A stretch of DNA of 64,000 nucleotides from Cognatazoarcus sp050305135 (lineage in GTDB: Bacteria; Pseudomonadota; Gammaproteobacteria; Burkholderiales; Rhodocyclaceae): assembly GCA_050305135.1 (NCBI GenBank), contig JBNLET010000109.1, positions 1 through 64,000 of the forward strand. Direction: 5' to 3'. The position numbers were made by a program, and so were the translations under genes. Below, in pieces: positions 1-7,683 of this stretch. Within the stretch, counting starts at the first letter, position 1. Each line of letters opens with the position of its first letter. The notes beneath the pieces were generated by a model. The model was not told the origin of the DNA, searched no databases, and saw only the letters and a list, made by a program, of their open reading frames with translations.

Positions 1-2
1 GA

Positions 3-80
3 CGAGGGCCGCGCGGCGGGCGGCGGAACACATTTGGACGGGGGAAGATTCCATGGGAGCGAATTCGCAAGCCTCGCTGA
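3..80 (+). CDS. possible 3' end of an upstream gene (fdhB?), partial
   Basis: Reading frame 3 is open from the left edge to a TGA at 78-80 and overlaps the first codons of the formate dehydrogenase gamma gene by 28 bp. The Arg/Gly-rich residues are not diagnostic. In Fdh3-type operons the iron-sulfur beta subunit normally precedes gamma, so this could be its tail, but the beta gene may equally end left of the window. Frame 2 is also open here, so this is a weak call. Confidence 0.25.
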   Translation, partial: RGPRGGRRNTFGRGKIPWERIRKPR

Positions 81-1045
81 CGCAGCTCTGGCTGCTGCGT
101 CTGCTGCTGGCGCTGCTGGCGCTGCTGGCGCTGCCGCCGGCGCTGGCCGGCACCACCGATCCGGCCAAACCGCCGGGCGACCGGGTCGCCGACTACTGGC
201 GCGAAGTGCGCCAGGGCGTGCCCGGCCTGAGCCAGATCAAGGGTGGCGAGAGCGGTGTGCTGATCAATGCCGAAGGCCAGCGCTGGCGTGAGCGGCGCAA
301 CGATGGGATGAAGCGCTACGGCGGCAGGGTGCTGCTGGCAATGGTCGGCATCATCGCGCTGTACTACCTGCTGAAAGGCCCGATGAAGCTCAGCGAGCCG
401 CCGAGCGGGCGCAAGATCAGGCGCTTCACGCCGTTCGAGCGCTTCGCCCACTGGGGTACCGCGATCACCTTCATCCTGATGGCGCTGACCGGCCTGGCGA
501 TCCTGTTCGGTCGAACGGTGCTCGGGCCACTGATCGGCTCGGGCGGACTGGGCGGCCTGCTTGCACTCGGCAAGCTGGTGCACAACTATCTCGGACCGCT
601 GTTCCTGGCCTTCACGGTGTTGCTGATCCTGGCCTTCGTGCGCGACAACCTGTGGCAGAAGTGCGATTCGGCCTGGATCGCCAAGGCCGGCGGCATGTTC
701 TCCGGCGCCCACGTGCCATCGGGCCGTTTCAACTTCGGCGAGAAGGCCTGGTTCTGGCTCGGCGTCACCTTCCTCGGCCTGTTCGTCGCCGGCACCGGGC
801 TGCTGCTGAACTTCCCGGCCCTGTTCGATCGCACGCGCGATCTGATGCAGGACCTGGTGCTGCTGCATGCCGGCGGCGCGGTCGCATTGGTGGCGATGTC
901 GCTGGGACACATCTACATGGCGACGCTCGGCGTCGAGGGCGCGCTGGAATCGATGAAGAGCGGCGAGGTGGACGAGACCTGGGCCAAGGAGCACCACCAG
1001 CTCTGGTACGACCAGGTCAAGGCCGGCAAGTCGGGCCAGTCCTGA
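53..1045 (+). CDS. formate dehydrogenase gamma subunit (cytochrome b556, Fdh3C type)
   Basis: This 330-residue protein would be the membrane cytochrome b subunit that anchors periplasmic formate dehydrogenase and passes electrons from formate to quinone. A hydrophobic leader spans about residues 14-33, followed by the extension with a GVLI..EGQ.WRE motif typical of betaproteobacterial Fdh3C proteins. Further helices lie at about 97-117, 142-165, 185-210, 245-265 and 280-300. Candidate haem-ligand histidines occur in FERFAHW, LVHNYLG and SLGHIYM. The start is ATG at 53 behind a GGGGGAAG Shine-Dalgarno. It is the last formate dehydrogenase gene here, and no maturation gene follows it. The catalytic subunits must lie left of the window. 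Confidence 0.9.
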   Translation: MGANSQASLTQLWLLRLLLALLALLALPPALAGTTDPAKPPGDRVADYWREVRQGVPGLSQIKGGESGVLINAEGQRWRERRNDGMKRYGGRVLLAMVGIIALYYLLKGPMKLSEPPSGRKIRRFTPFERFAHWGTAITFILMALTGLAILFGRTVLGPLIGSGGLGGLLALGKLVHNYLGPLFLAFTVLLILAFVRDNLWQKCDSAWIAKAGGMFSGAHVPSGRFNFGEKAWFWLGVTFLGLFVAGTGLLLNFPALFDRTRDLMQDLVLLHAGGAVALVAMSLGHIYMATLGVEGALESMKSGEVDETWAKEHHQLWYDQVKAGKSGQS

Positions 1046-1485
1046 TTCAATCGCCCCGCCGGCCCGGCCGCGCCCGGTGGTGGCGGCCACGGCCGGCCCA
1101 CCGGCCTCCCGCCAGCCGCGGCACGATGTCGCCGTCGCGCTGCCGTATGCCGTGATCGAGCTTCCTCGGCGGACGCGGCCCCACCGACCGCCGTCTCGTC
1201 CGGCCCGCCGTGCCGCGGGCCGAACACGCCGCATGCTCGCGGCAACTTGTCGATTTGTCGCCGGCCCGTCCGACAAGCAAGCGGAGGCGGACAGCACCGC
1301 CACCTGTTCCAAGCGCTACAGGGGAGGCCGGAAGATGCCCGCCAGCACCGCAGACACAGCACCGTCGCGATCCACCGCACTGCGCCGCCGCAGCCGCGAG
1401 ACCGTCGTGCGGCGCTCGCTGTTCCATCCGGTCCCTTTCCGCCGCGAGGCGGCGACCCACGAACCCACAAGGCAGGAGAGCGAAG
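1046..1485. other. 440-bp intergenic region with TTGTCG repeats
   Basis: I see no convincing gene here. Open frames exist because of the high GC content, but they lack a recognisable product and ribosome sites. The notable structure is a pair of inverted arms, CTTGTCG at 1246-1252 and CGACAAG at 1271-1277, with a further TTGTCG copy at 1255-1260 in the loop. This could be an operator or a short hairpin for the downstream VOC gene, which has no obvious -10/-35 pair. Confidence 0.4.
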
Positions 1486-1902
1486 ATGAAAGCCGAACCG
1501 TATCTGAGTTTCAACGGACGTTGTGAAGAGGCCCTCAACTTCTACGTCGATGCCGTCGGCGCGAAGATCGAGGCGCTGATGCGCTTCAGCGAGGCACCGC
1601 CGGACGGGGCGCCCGGCTGCGGCCCGGGCACGGTGCCGCCGGACAACATCATGCATGCCTGCCTGCGCATCGGCGACACGCTGCTGATGGCATCCGACGG
1701 CATGAGCCAGGGCGAACCCCGCTTCGACGGCATCGCGCTGGCGCTGAGCGCGGACGACGAAGCCGCCGCGCGCCGCCAGTTCGAAGCGCTGGCCGCGGGC
1801 GGCACGGTGACGATGCCGCTCGCGCCGACCTTCTTCGCCCACCTGTTCGGCATGCTCAATGATCGCTTCGGCCTGGCCTGGATGGTCCTCGTGCCGCGCT
1901 AG
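1486..1902 (+). CDS. VOC / PhnB-like (glyoxalase fold) protein
   Basis: The 138-residue product begins with the PhnB-like pattern YLSFNGRCEEAL.FY and keeps the two beta-alpha-beta-beta-beta halves of the vicinal oxygen chelate fold. It also has the C-terminal FG.L.DRFG.AWM pattern of this subfamily, which often carries the annotation DUF1428 or 3-demethylubiquinone methyltransferase-like. The substrate cannot be told from sequence. The start at 1486 follows AGGAGAG by 6 bases. Longer in-frame extensions exist upstream but read as non-coding. The gene stands alone and is followed by a hairpin terminator. Confidence 0.85.
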   Translation: MKAEPYLSFNGRCEEALNFYVDAVGAKIEALMRFSEAPPDGAPGCGPGTVPPDNIMHACLRIGDTLLMASDGMSQGEPRFDGIALALSADDEAAARRQFEALAAGGTVTMPLAPTFFAHLFGMLNDRFGLAWMVLVPR

Positions 1903-1925
1903 ACACCCGCCGTCTCGATCGAGAT

Positions 1926-1959
1926 GCGGCGGCCGTGTGAGCAATCGCACGGCCGCCGC
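1926..1959 (+). terminator. hairpin terminator after the VOC gene
   Basis: A perfect 12-bp stem (GCGGCGGCCGTG pairing with CACGGCCGCCGC) encloses a 10-base loop, 24 bases after the VOC stop codon. No T-tract follows, so this is either a weak intrinsic terminator or a 3'-protecting hairpin. Confidence 0.6.
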
Positions 1960-2076
1960 GCGTTGTCGCAACCGCTTCGTACGCCGCCTGCCGACTCAAT
2001 GAGTAAGGCGCCCGACCCGGCCAGCGACAAATGATCAGGGGTCCGGAAGAGGCGCAGGACACCTCAGGAGACGGCC

Positions 2077-2403
2077 ATGAACAGCGAACTTGCCCAACAA
2101 CGCCTGCAACGCGAAAACCTGCAATTCGCCGGCACCGGCGGCGTCAGCCAAGAAAATGGCGAGCAGGGCTTCCGCCCCGCCTTCCGCGACAGCCAGACCT
2201 GCCGCATCTATCCGTCCCTGTTCGCCGACGGCCGTGCCGCCCCGTTCCACATGGTGGACGGCCTGCCCGCCGAAGTGGTCGAGGAACGCGACGCCAGCGG
2301 CCGCGTCCGCCGCATCAAGGCCACGCTGGTCTCCGGCTTCGTCCGCAGCGGCCGCTTCTACACCCGCGAGGAAGCCAGCCGCGCCGTCCATACGCTGCAC
2401 TGA
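2077..2403 (+). CDS. small conserved-looking hypothetical protein
   Basis: A 108-residue soluble protein of unknown function. It starts at ATG 2077 after CAGGAG. The N-terminal third is polar and Gln-rich. The rest looks compactly folded and contains CRIYPSLFADGRAAPFHM and a C-terminal SGRFYTREEASRAV helix-like segment. No signal peptide, membrane segment or metal-binding cluster is visible. The well-placed ribosome site and ordinary amino-acid composition support a real gene, but I recognise no family. Confidence 0.7.
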   Translation: MNSELAQQRLQRENLQFAGTGGVSQENGEQGFRPAFRDSQTCRIYPSLFADGRAAPFHMVDGLPAEVVEERDASGRVRRIKATLVSGFVRSGRFYTREEASRAVHTLH

Positions 2404-2456
2404 GCGCTCTCCCGCATGGCGGAGGCGGCGGCGGTGCGCTCGGCGCGCCCCTCGCC

Positions 2457-2462
2457 TATCAT
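2457..2462 (+). promoter_or_regulatory. candidate -10 element for the spermidine-synthase-like gene
   Basis: TATCAT lies 29 bases upstream of the ATG at 2492, a normal distance for a -10 hexamer. No good -35 is seen at 16-18 bases upstream, so this is tentative. Confidence 0.35.
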
Positions 2463-2491
2463 GCGCACTGTTTCAGCGCCGACAGCCCGCC

Positions 2492-4081
2492 ATGACGGAT
2501 CCGAAATCCCCTGCATTGACCACCCGGCCGGTCGCCCACGGCCTGCTCTACCTCACCGCCGGGCTCACCGGCGGCTTGGTGATGGTGGTGGAAATCCTCG
2601 GCGCCCGCGTCATCGGCCCATTCTTCGGCGTCAGCCTGTTCGTGTGGACCGCGCTGATCAGCGTCACGCTGCTGTCGCTGGCCGGCGGCTACGCCTTCGG
2701 CGGCTGGCTGGCCGATCGCAGGCCATCGGCCGACTGGCTGTACGGCCTGATCGCGGCGGCCGGCGGCTACGTACTGCTGATGCCGCAGTTCAAGGTCGGC
2801 GTGATGGAGTTCGGGCTGGCGTTCGGGCTGCGCGGCGGCACCTTCGTCGCCGCGATGCTGCTGTTCGGACCGAGCCTGTTCCTGCTCGGCTGCGTCTCGC
2901 CCTACCTGCTGCGCCTGGCGGCGGCCGACATGGCGCGGCTGGGACGCACCGCCGGCGTGCTGTACGCGGTGTCCACCGCCGGCAGCTTCGCCGGCTCCGC
3001 GCTGACCGGTTTCTACCTGCTCGGCTACGTCGGCGTCGGCAACGGCCTGCGGCTGACCGGCGCGCTGCTGGTCGGCCTGGCCCTCGCCCACTACCTTCTG
3101 CACCGCCGCTGGCGGGGGATGGTCGCCGGCCTGGCGCTGCTGCCGGTGGTCGCCGGCCAGCACGAACTGCCCAGCGTGGTGCTCGAGGACGGCACCCGCG
3201 CCAGCGTGATCGCCGCCCGCGACGGCTTCTACGGCGCGGTCAAGGTGGTCGAATACCGCGGCGGCGCGCTCGCCACGCGCGAGATGATCATCGACGGCCT
3301 GGTCCAGGGCGGCATGGACGTGGCCGACGGCCGACCGGTGTACGAGTACGCCTACCTGCTCTCGCGGCTGCCGCTGGCGGTACGCCCGGCCGGCCGTTCG
3401 GCGCTGGTGGTGGGACTCGGCATGGGCGCCGCGCCGCGCTGGCTGGCGCAGGCCGGCATCGCCACCGAGGTGGTCGAGATCGATCCGCTGGTGCTGGACA
3501 TGGCGCGCCGCCACTTCGCCTTCCCGGCCTCGATCCCGGTGCACATCGAGGATGCGCGCACCTTCATGGCACGCGGCGGCCGGCGCTACGACTACATCCT
3601 GCTCGACGTCTTCAACGGCGACACGACGCCGGGCTACCTGCTGTCGCTGGAGGCGCTGCAGGCGGTCAAGCGGCGCCTGGCCGACGGCGGCGTGCTGGCG
3701 CTGAACCTGATCGGCGGCGTCGAGGGCGAGCAGGCGATGCTGCCGTCCATCGTGCGCACGCTGCGCGAGGTGTTCGCCGGCGTCTCGCTGCACCCGGCCT
3801 TCGTGCCCGACCCCGCCGCCCCGCTGGCCGGCAACTTCGTGCTGCTGGCCAGCGACGGGCCGCTCGACTACGCCCGCCCGCCGGCCCTCGACGACGTCCA
3901 TCCGCTGGCCGCCGCGGTGCGGCAGCTGGCGCTGCTGCCGCCGGTGCCGGTGGACACCCGCGGCGCGATCGTGCTGAGCGACGAATTCAACCCGCTCGAC
4001 CTGCTCGACACCCGCTACAAGGAAAGCGTGCGCCGCCGCATCATCGAGACGACGCCGCATCAGATCCTGCTGGCCGGCTGA
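2492..4081 (+). CDS. membrane-fused spermidine synthase-like protein
   Basis: This 529-residue protein combines an N-terminal membrane domain (about residues 10-215, roughly six to seven helices) with a C-terminal Rossmann methyltransferase-fold domain of the spermidine synthase family. The nucleotide-binding loop reads VVGLGMGAAPRWL, followed by the acidic VVEIDP strand and LLDVFNGD. Fused proteins of this kind are widespread, but many lack proven polyamine activity, so aminopropyl transfer is an inference. The start is ATG 2492. The 3' end overlaps the convergent glycosyltransferase gene by 41 bp. Confidence 0.85.
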   Translation: MTDPKSPALTTRPVAHGLLYLTAGLTGGLVMVVEILGARVIGPFFGVSLFVWTALISVTLLSLAGGYAFGGWLADRRPSADWLYGLIAAAGGYVLLMPQFKVGVMEFGLAFGLRGGTFVAAMLLFGPSLFLLGCVSPYLLRLAAADMARLGRTAGVLYAVSTAGSFAGSALTGFYLLGYVGVGNGLRLTGALLVGLALAHYLLHRRWRGMVAGLALLPVVAGQHELPSVVLEDGTRASVIAARDGFYGAVKVVEYRGGALATREMIIDGLVQGGMDVADGRPVYEYAYLLSRLPLAVRPAGRSALVVGLGMGAAPRWLAQAGIATEVVEIDPLVLDMARRHFAFPASIPVHIEDARTFMARGGRRYDYILLDVFNGDTTPGYLLSLEALQAVKRRLADGGVLALNLIGGVEGEQAMLPSIVRTLREVFAGVSLHPAFVPDPAAPLAGNFVLLASDGPLDYARPPALDDVHPLAAAVRQLALLPPVPVDTRGAIVLSDEFNPLDLLDTRYKESVRRRIIETTPHQILLAG

Positions 4082-6029
4082 GCACCGACTGCAGCGCGGC
4101 GTCGAAGCGCACCGCAAAACCCGCGCCGTCGGCGAGCCCGCCGGGCGAGCGCATCGCGGCGCGCAGGCCGGCCCGGATCGCGCCGAGGCGGTCGCCGTCG
4201 GCGGCCAGTCGGGCGCAGATCGAGGCGAACTGCTGCGGCGTCTCGGCCACCAGCTCCGGCAGCCCGACCGCCTGCAGCAGGCCGGCCCCGATCCGGCCGG
4301 CGTGGCGGTCGCCGCGCAGCGTCACCAGCGGCACGCCCATCCACAGCGCGTCGCAACTCTGCGTGGCGAGGTTGAACGGCGTCGTGTCGAGCGCGATATC
4401 GACCTTCTTCCAGCCCTTCAGATAGGCATCGATCGGTTTCGGCCCTTCCAGCCTGACCCGCGCGGAGTCGATGCCGGCGGCCGCCAGGCGCGCCAGCACG
4501 TCCTTCCTGAGCAGCGGGTCGTCGAGCGCCATCGAGCGCAGCCAGAGGCGGTGGCGCGGCACCTGCGCCAGCGCCGCCGACCACAGCGCCAGCGTCTCGT
4601 CGCTCAGCTTGCCGAGCTGGGTCGCGCAGCCGAACGTGACGTAGCGGTTCTTCAGCATCGGCGGCGGCGAGGCCTGGTCTCCGGTCTCGGCCGGCGCCGC
4701 ATAGCAGAAATAGCTGCCCGGCAGCCGCAGCACCGGCTCGCTGCTCCAGTCGCCGGCCTGCGGCGGCTCGGTCGCTGCATCGGCGATGCGCGCATCGAAA
4801 CAGTCCAGCCCGGTCGTGCCGGCATAGCCGAGGAAGCTGACCTGGCGCGCTGCCGGCCGGCGGGCGAAGACGCCGAGCCGGTTGTCGGCGGTATGGCCGG
4901 CCAGATCGATCAGCAGATCGATGCCGTCGGCCCCGATGCGCTGGGCGAGCGCCTCGTCGTCCATCCCGGCGCACGCGACCCAGCCGTCGCAGCCCGCCCG
5001 GATCCGCTCGCTGACGGCATCGCTGCGGTGGCCGCAATCGTAGACGATCAGCTCGGCGGCCTGCCGCTGCCGGTGTTCGAACCAGCCGAGCATGAACCAG
5101 CCCACCGGATGGCCGTACAGGTCGGCCGAGACGACGCCGATGCGCGGCCGCGCCTGGCCCGACCCGCCCGCCGCGGGCGGCGCGTCGCCGGCGGCCGGGC
5201 GGCCGCCGTGCCGGCGCACCAGTTCGGCCAGCGCCGCCGCATCGGGTGCCGCCGACAACGCGGTGAACAACAGGTTGCTGCGGACCTGGCGGTCGTCCGG
5301 CGCCAGCGCCAGCGCCTGCCGGTAGTCGGCCATCGCCGCCTGCAGCCGGCCGGCGTCGCGCCAGGCGTTGGCCCGGTTGCCGTACAGCGCCGCGTCGCCG
5401 GGTGCCAGCGCGAGCGCCTTGTCGAAGGCCGGCATCGCCGACAGCGGCCGGCCGGCCAGCGTCTCGCTGCTGGCCAGCGCGCTCCACAGGCCCGCGTCCC
5501 GCGGCGCGATCTCGCAGGCGCGCCGGAACAGGCTCGCGGCGGTCGCGCTGCGGCCCGCCTCGATCAGCCGCAGGCCGTGGCGGCGGCAGGCCTCGACGTA
5601 GCCGGCATCGCCCGGATAGGCGCCCTCCGACAGGCTGCGCGCCCGCTCGAAGCATTCGATCGCCTGCGCGTCGTCGCCGCGGGATTCGTACAGCACCGCC
5701 AGGTTGTGCCAGGCCTGGAACAGCCGCGGCGCCCGCTTGACGGCCTGCCGGTAGGCCGCCTCGGCCTCGTCCAGCCGACCCAGCCGGCGCCGCACCTGGC
5801 CGAGGTTGCACAGAAAGGCCGGCTCGTTCGGCCGCCGCGCCAGCGCCTGCTCGATCAGGTCGGCGGCGTCGTCGAATTGCTCGCGCTGCAGCGCGATCAG
5901 GCCCAGGTAGTGCAGCGCATGGGCCTCGCCCGGCGCGTGTTGCAAGACCTCCCGATAGAGCGCCTCCGCGGCTTCCAGTTGCCCCGCCTGATGCAAGGCC
6001 ACCGCCTGCTGCAGCCGTTCGCCGGCCAT
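4041..6029 (-). CDS. TPR protein with O-GlcNAc-transferase-like (GT41/SPINDLY) C-terminal domain
   Basis: The 662-residue protein carries about seven tetratricopeptide repeats in residues 1-270 (for example ALHYLGLIALQREQFDDA). The C-terminal domain of about residues 290-640 resembles bacterial OGT/SPINDLY glycosyltransferases, with motifs such as RIGVVSADLYGHPVG, DLLIDLAGHTADNR, VSFLGYAGTTG and the LWMGVPLVTL acceptor-side loop. In this family the domain transfers a sugar from a nucleotide donor to protein side chains. The bacterial targets are largely unknown. No signal peptide is seen, so it probably acts in the cytoplasm. It converges with and overlaps the preceding plus-strand gene by 41 bp. 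Confidence 0.85.
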   Translation of the reverse strand: MAGERLQQAVALHQAGQLEAAEALYREVLQHAPGEAHALHYLGLIALQREQFDDAADLIEQALARRPNEPAFLCNLGQVRRRLGRLDEAEAAYRQAVKRAPRLFQAWHNLAVLYESRGDDAQAIECFERARSLSEGAYPGDAGYVEACRRHGLRLIEAGRSATAASLFRRACEIAPRDAGLWSALASSETLAGRPLSAMPAFDKALALAPGDAALYGNRANAWRDAGRLQAAMADYRQALALAPDDRQVRSNLLFTALSAAPDAAALAELVRRHGGRPAAGDAPPAAGGSGQARPRIGVVSADLYGHPVGWFMLGWFEHRQRQAAELIVYDCGHRSDAVSERIRAGCDGWVACAGMDDEALAQRIGADGIDLLIDLAGHTADNRLGVFARRPAARQVSFLGYAGTTGLDCFDARIADAATEPPQAGDWSSEPVLRLPGSYFCYAAPAETGDQASPPPMLKNRYVTFGCATQLGKLSDETLALWSAALAQVPRHRLWLRSMALDDPLLRKDVLARLAAAGIDSARVRLEGPKPIDAYLKGWKKVDIALDTTPFNLATQSCDALWMGVPLVTLRGDRHAGRIGAGLLQAVGLPELVAETPQQFASICARLAADGDRLGAIRAGLRAAMRSPGGLADGAGFAVRFDAALQSVLSRPAGSDAASSR

Positions 6030-6114
6030 TGCTCGCCCTCCGCGCCGCAGCCGGCGCGCAAAGGGGCGAGTATTTCAGCGATCGGTGAGCGAGGGCAAGC
6101 CTTGCCGGCCGCGC

Positions 6115-7554
6115 TCAGTGGGCGACGTGGTGGGCCTCGGCGTGGGCCGGCGGGAACAGCGTCTGCGGCAGCAGCGAACCGAGCACCATCGCCGCGATGC
6201 CGCACAGCATGCCGGCGAAGTGCGGCGGCATGGCCGCCTCGGGCGCCACCATTTCGAGCGCGATCCAGACCGCGAAGCCGACGAAGATCGACGCCAGCGC
6301 GCCCTGGGTGGTGGCGCGCTTCCAGTACAGGCCGAAGGCCAGCGGCACGAAGGCGGTGGCCAGCGTCACCTTGTAGGCGTTCTCGACCATCGCGTGGATG
6401 CTCTCGTCGGTGCGCATCGCGTACCAGGTGACGAAGATCGCGAATGCCACCACCACGACGCGGGTCAGGATCAGGAAATGGCGGTCGCTCATCGGCCGGA
6501 AGGCCGAGCGCAGGATGTTCTCGGAGAAGGTCACCGAGGGCGCCAGCAGCGTGCCCGAGGCGGTGCTCATGATCGCCGACAGCAGCGCACCGAAGAACAT
6601 CACCTGCGCGAACACCGGCATGTGGGACAGGATCAGTTGCGGCAGCACCTGCTGGCTGTCGGTCTGCTGGTATTTCGCCACCAGCTCCGGGTCGATCAGG
6701 TTGGCCGAGTAGGCAATGTAGATCGGCACGAAGGCGAACAGGAAGTAGCCGGTGCCGCCGAGGATCGAACCCTGCACTGCGATCCTCTCGTTCTTCGACG
6801 CATTGAAGCGCTGGAACACGTCCTGCTGCGGGATCGAGCCGAAGCCCATGGTCAGGATGCCGGCCACGAAGGCCAGCATGTCGCGCCCGTCGAAGGCCGG
6901 CAGGAAGTTGAACTTGTCCGCCGCCGCGGCATGCGAGACCACCGCGCCGACGCCGCCGGCCATGTCGCCGACCAGCCAGGCGATGTAGAACAGGCCCAGG
7001 ATGATGACCGTCATCTGCATGAAGTCGGTCAGCGCCACCGACCACATGCCGCCGAACAGCGTGTAGCCGAGCACGATCGCGGCACCGATCAGCATGCCGG
7101 CATCGCTCGAGATGGCGCCGTCCGAGAGCGTGTTGAAGACCAGCCCGAGGGCGGTGATCTGGGCCGACACCCAGCCCAGGTAGGACAGCACGATGGCCGC
7201 CGAGCACAGCACTTCGACGGTCCGGCCGAAGCGCTGGCGGTAGAAGTCGCCGAGCGTCAGCAGGTTCAGCCGGTACAGCGGGCGGGCGAAGAACAGGCCG
7301 ACCAGGATCAGGCACAGCGAGGCGCCGAACGGGTCCGACCACAGGCCGCGCAAGCCTTCGTCGAGGAAGGTGGCCGAGATGCCGAGCACCGTTTCCGAGC
7401 CGAACCAGGTCGCGAACACCGTCGCGGTGACTATGTAGAGCGGCAAGTGGCGGCCGGCGGCGACGTAGTCGGAGGAGTTCCTGACGCGCGTCGCGGCATA
7501 GACGCCGACGGCGATCGACGCCAGCAGATAGACGATCACGAAGCTGACCAGCAT
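6115..7554 (-). CDS. sodium:solute symporter (SSF family)
   Basis: A 479-residue integral membrane protein with about 13 hydrophobic helices and SSF-family signatures: VYAATRVRNSSDYVAAGRHL near the N-terminus and a GG.WSVALTDF segment at about residue 165. These proteins use the sodium gradient to import small organic solutes. The substrate cannot be assigned. I chose ATG 7554, preceded by GAGGA at 9 bases, because it places the first membrane helix immediately after the start. An upstream in-frame extension of 24 residues is Arg/Pro-rich and unlike the family. It lies directly downstream of the aminotransferase fusion on the same strand, so a role in amino-acid uptake is possible. Confidence 0.85.
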   Translation of the reverse strand: MLVSFVIVYLLASIAVGVYAATRVRNSSDYVAAGRHLPLYIVTATVFATWFGSETVLGISATFLDEGLRGLWSDPFGASLCLILVGLFFARPLYRLNLLTLGDFYRQRFGRTVEVLCSAAIVLSYLGWVSAQITALGLVFNTLSDGAISSDAGMLIGAAIVLGYTLFGGMWSVALTDFMQMTVIILGLFYIAWLVGDMAGGVGAVVSHAAAADKFNFLPAFDGRDMLAFVAGILTMGFGSIPQQDVFQRFNASKNERIAVQGSILGGTGYFLFAFVPIYIAYSANLIDPELVAKYQQTDSQQVLPQLILSHMPVFAQVMFFGALLSAIMSTASGTLLAPSVTFSENILRSAFRPMSDRHFLILTRVVVVAFAIFVTWYAMRTDESIHAMVENAYKVTLATAFVPLAFGLYWKRATTQGALASIFVGFAVWIALEMVAPEAAMPPHFAGMLCGIAAMVLGSLLPQTLFPPAHAEAHHVAH

Positions 7555-7683
7555 GGGGAAAGTCCTCGACGGTGGGTCGGGCCCGGCAGCGCTCGGCCGC
7601 TGCCGAAAACGGCGCGATTGTAGCAACGGATGCGCGTTCCGGGAGGGCTGCGATTGCGCTGCGGAGGCGAGGCCGCGGCGGCG

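Noticed and set aside
1077..1526. 149-codon open frame in the gap before the VOC gene
   Set aside because: Arg/Thr-rich composition, no ribosome site, and it overlaps the start of the VOC gene out of frame.
6094..6106. GGCAAGCCTTGCC palindrome as a terminator between the OGT-like gene and symporter
   Set aside because: The loop would be a single base and there is no T-tract, so a stable hairpin is unlikely.
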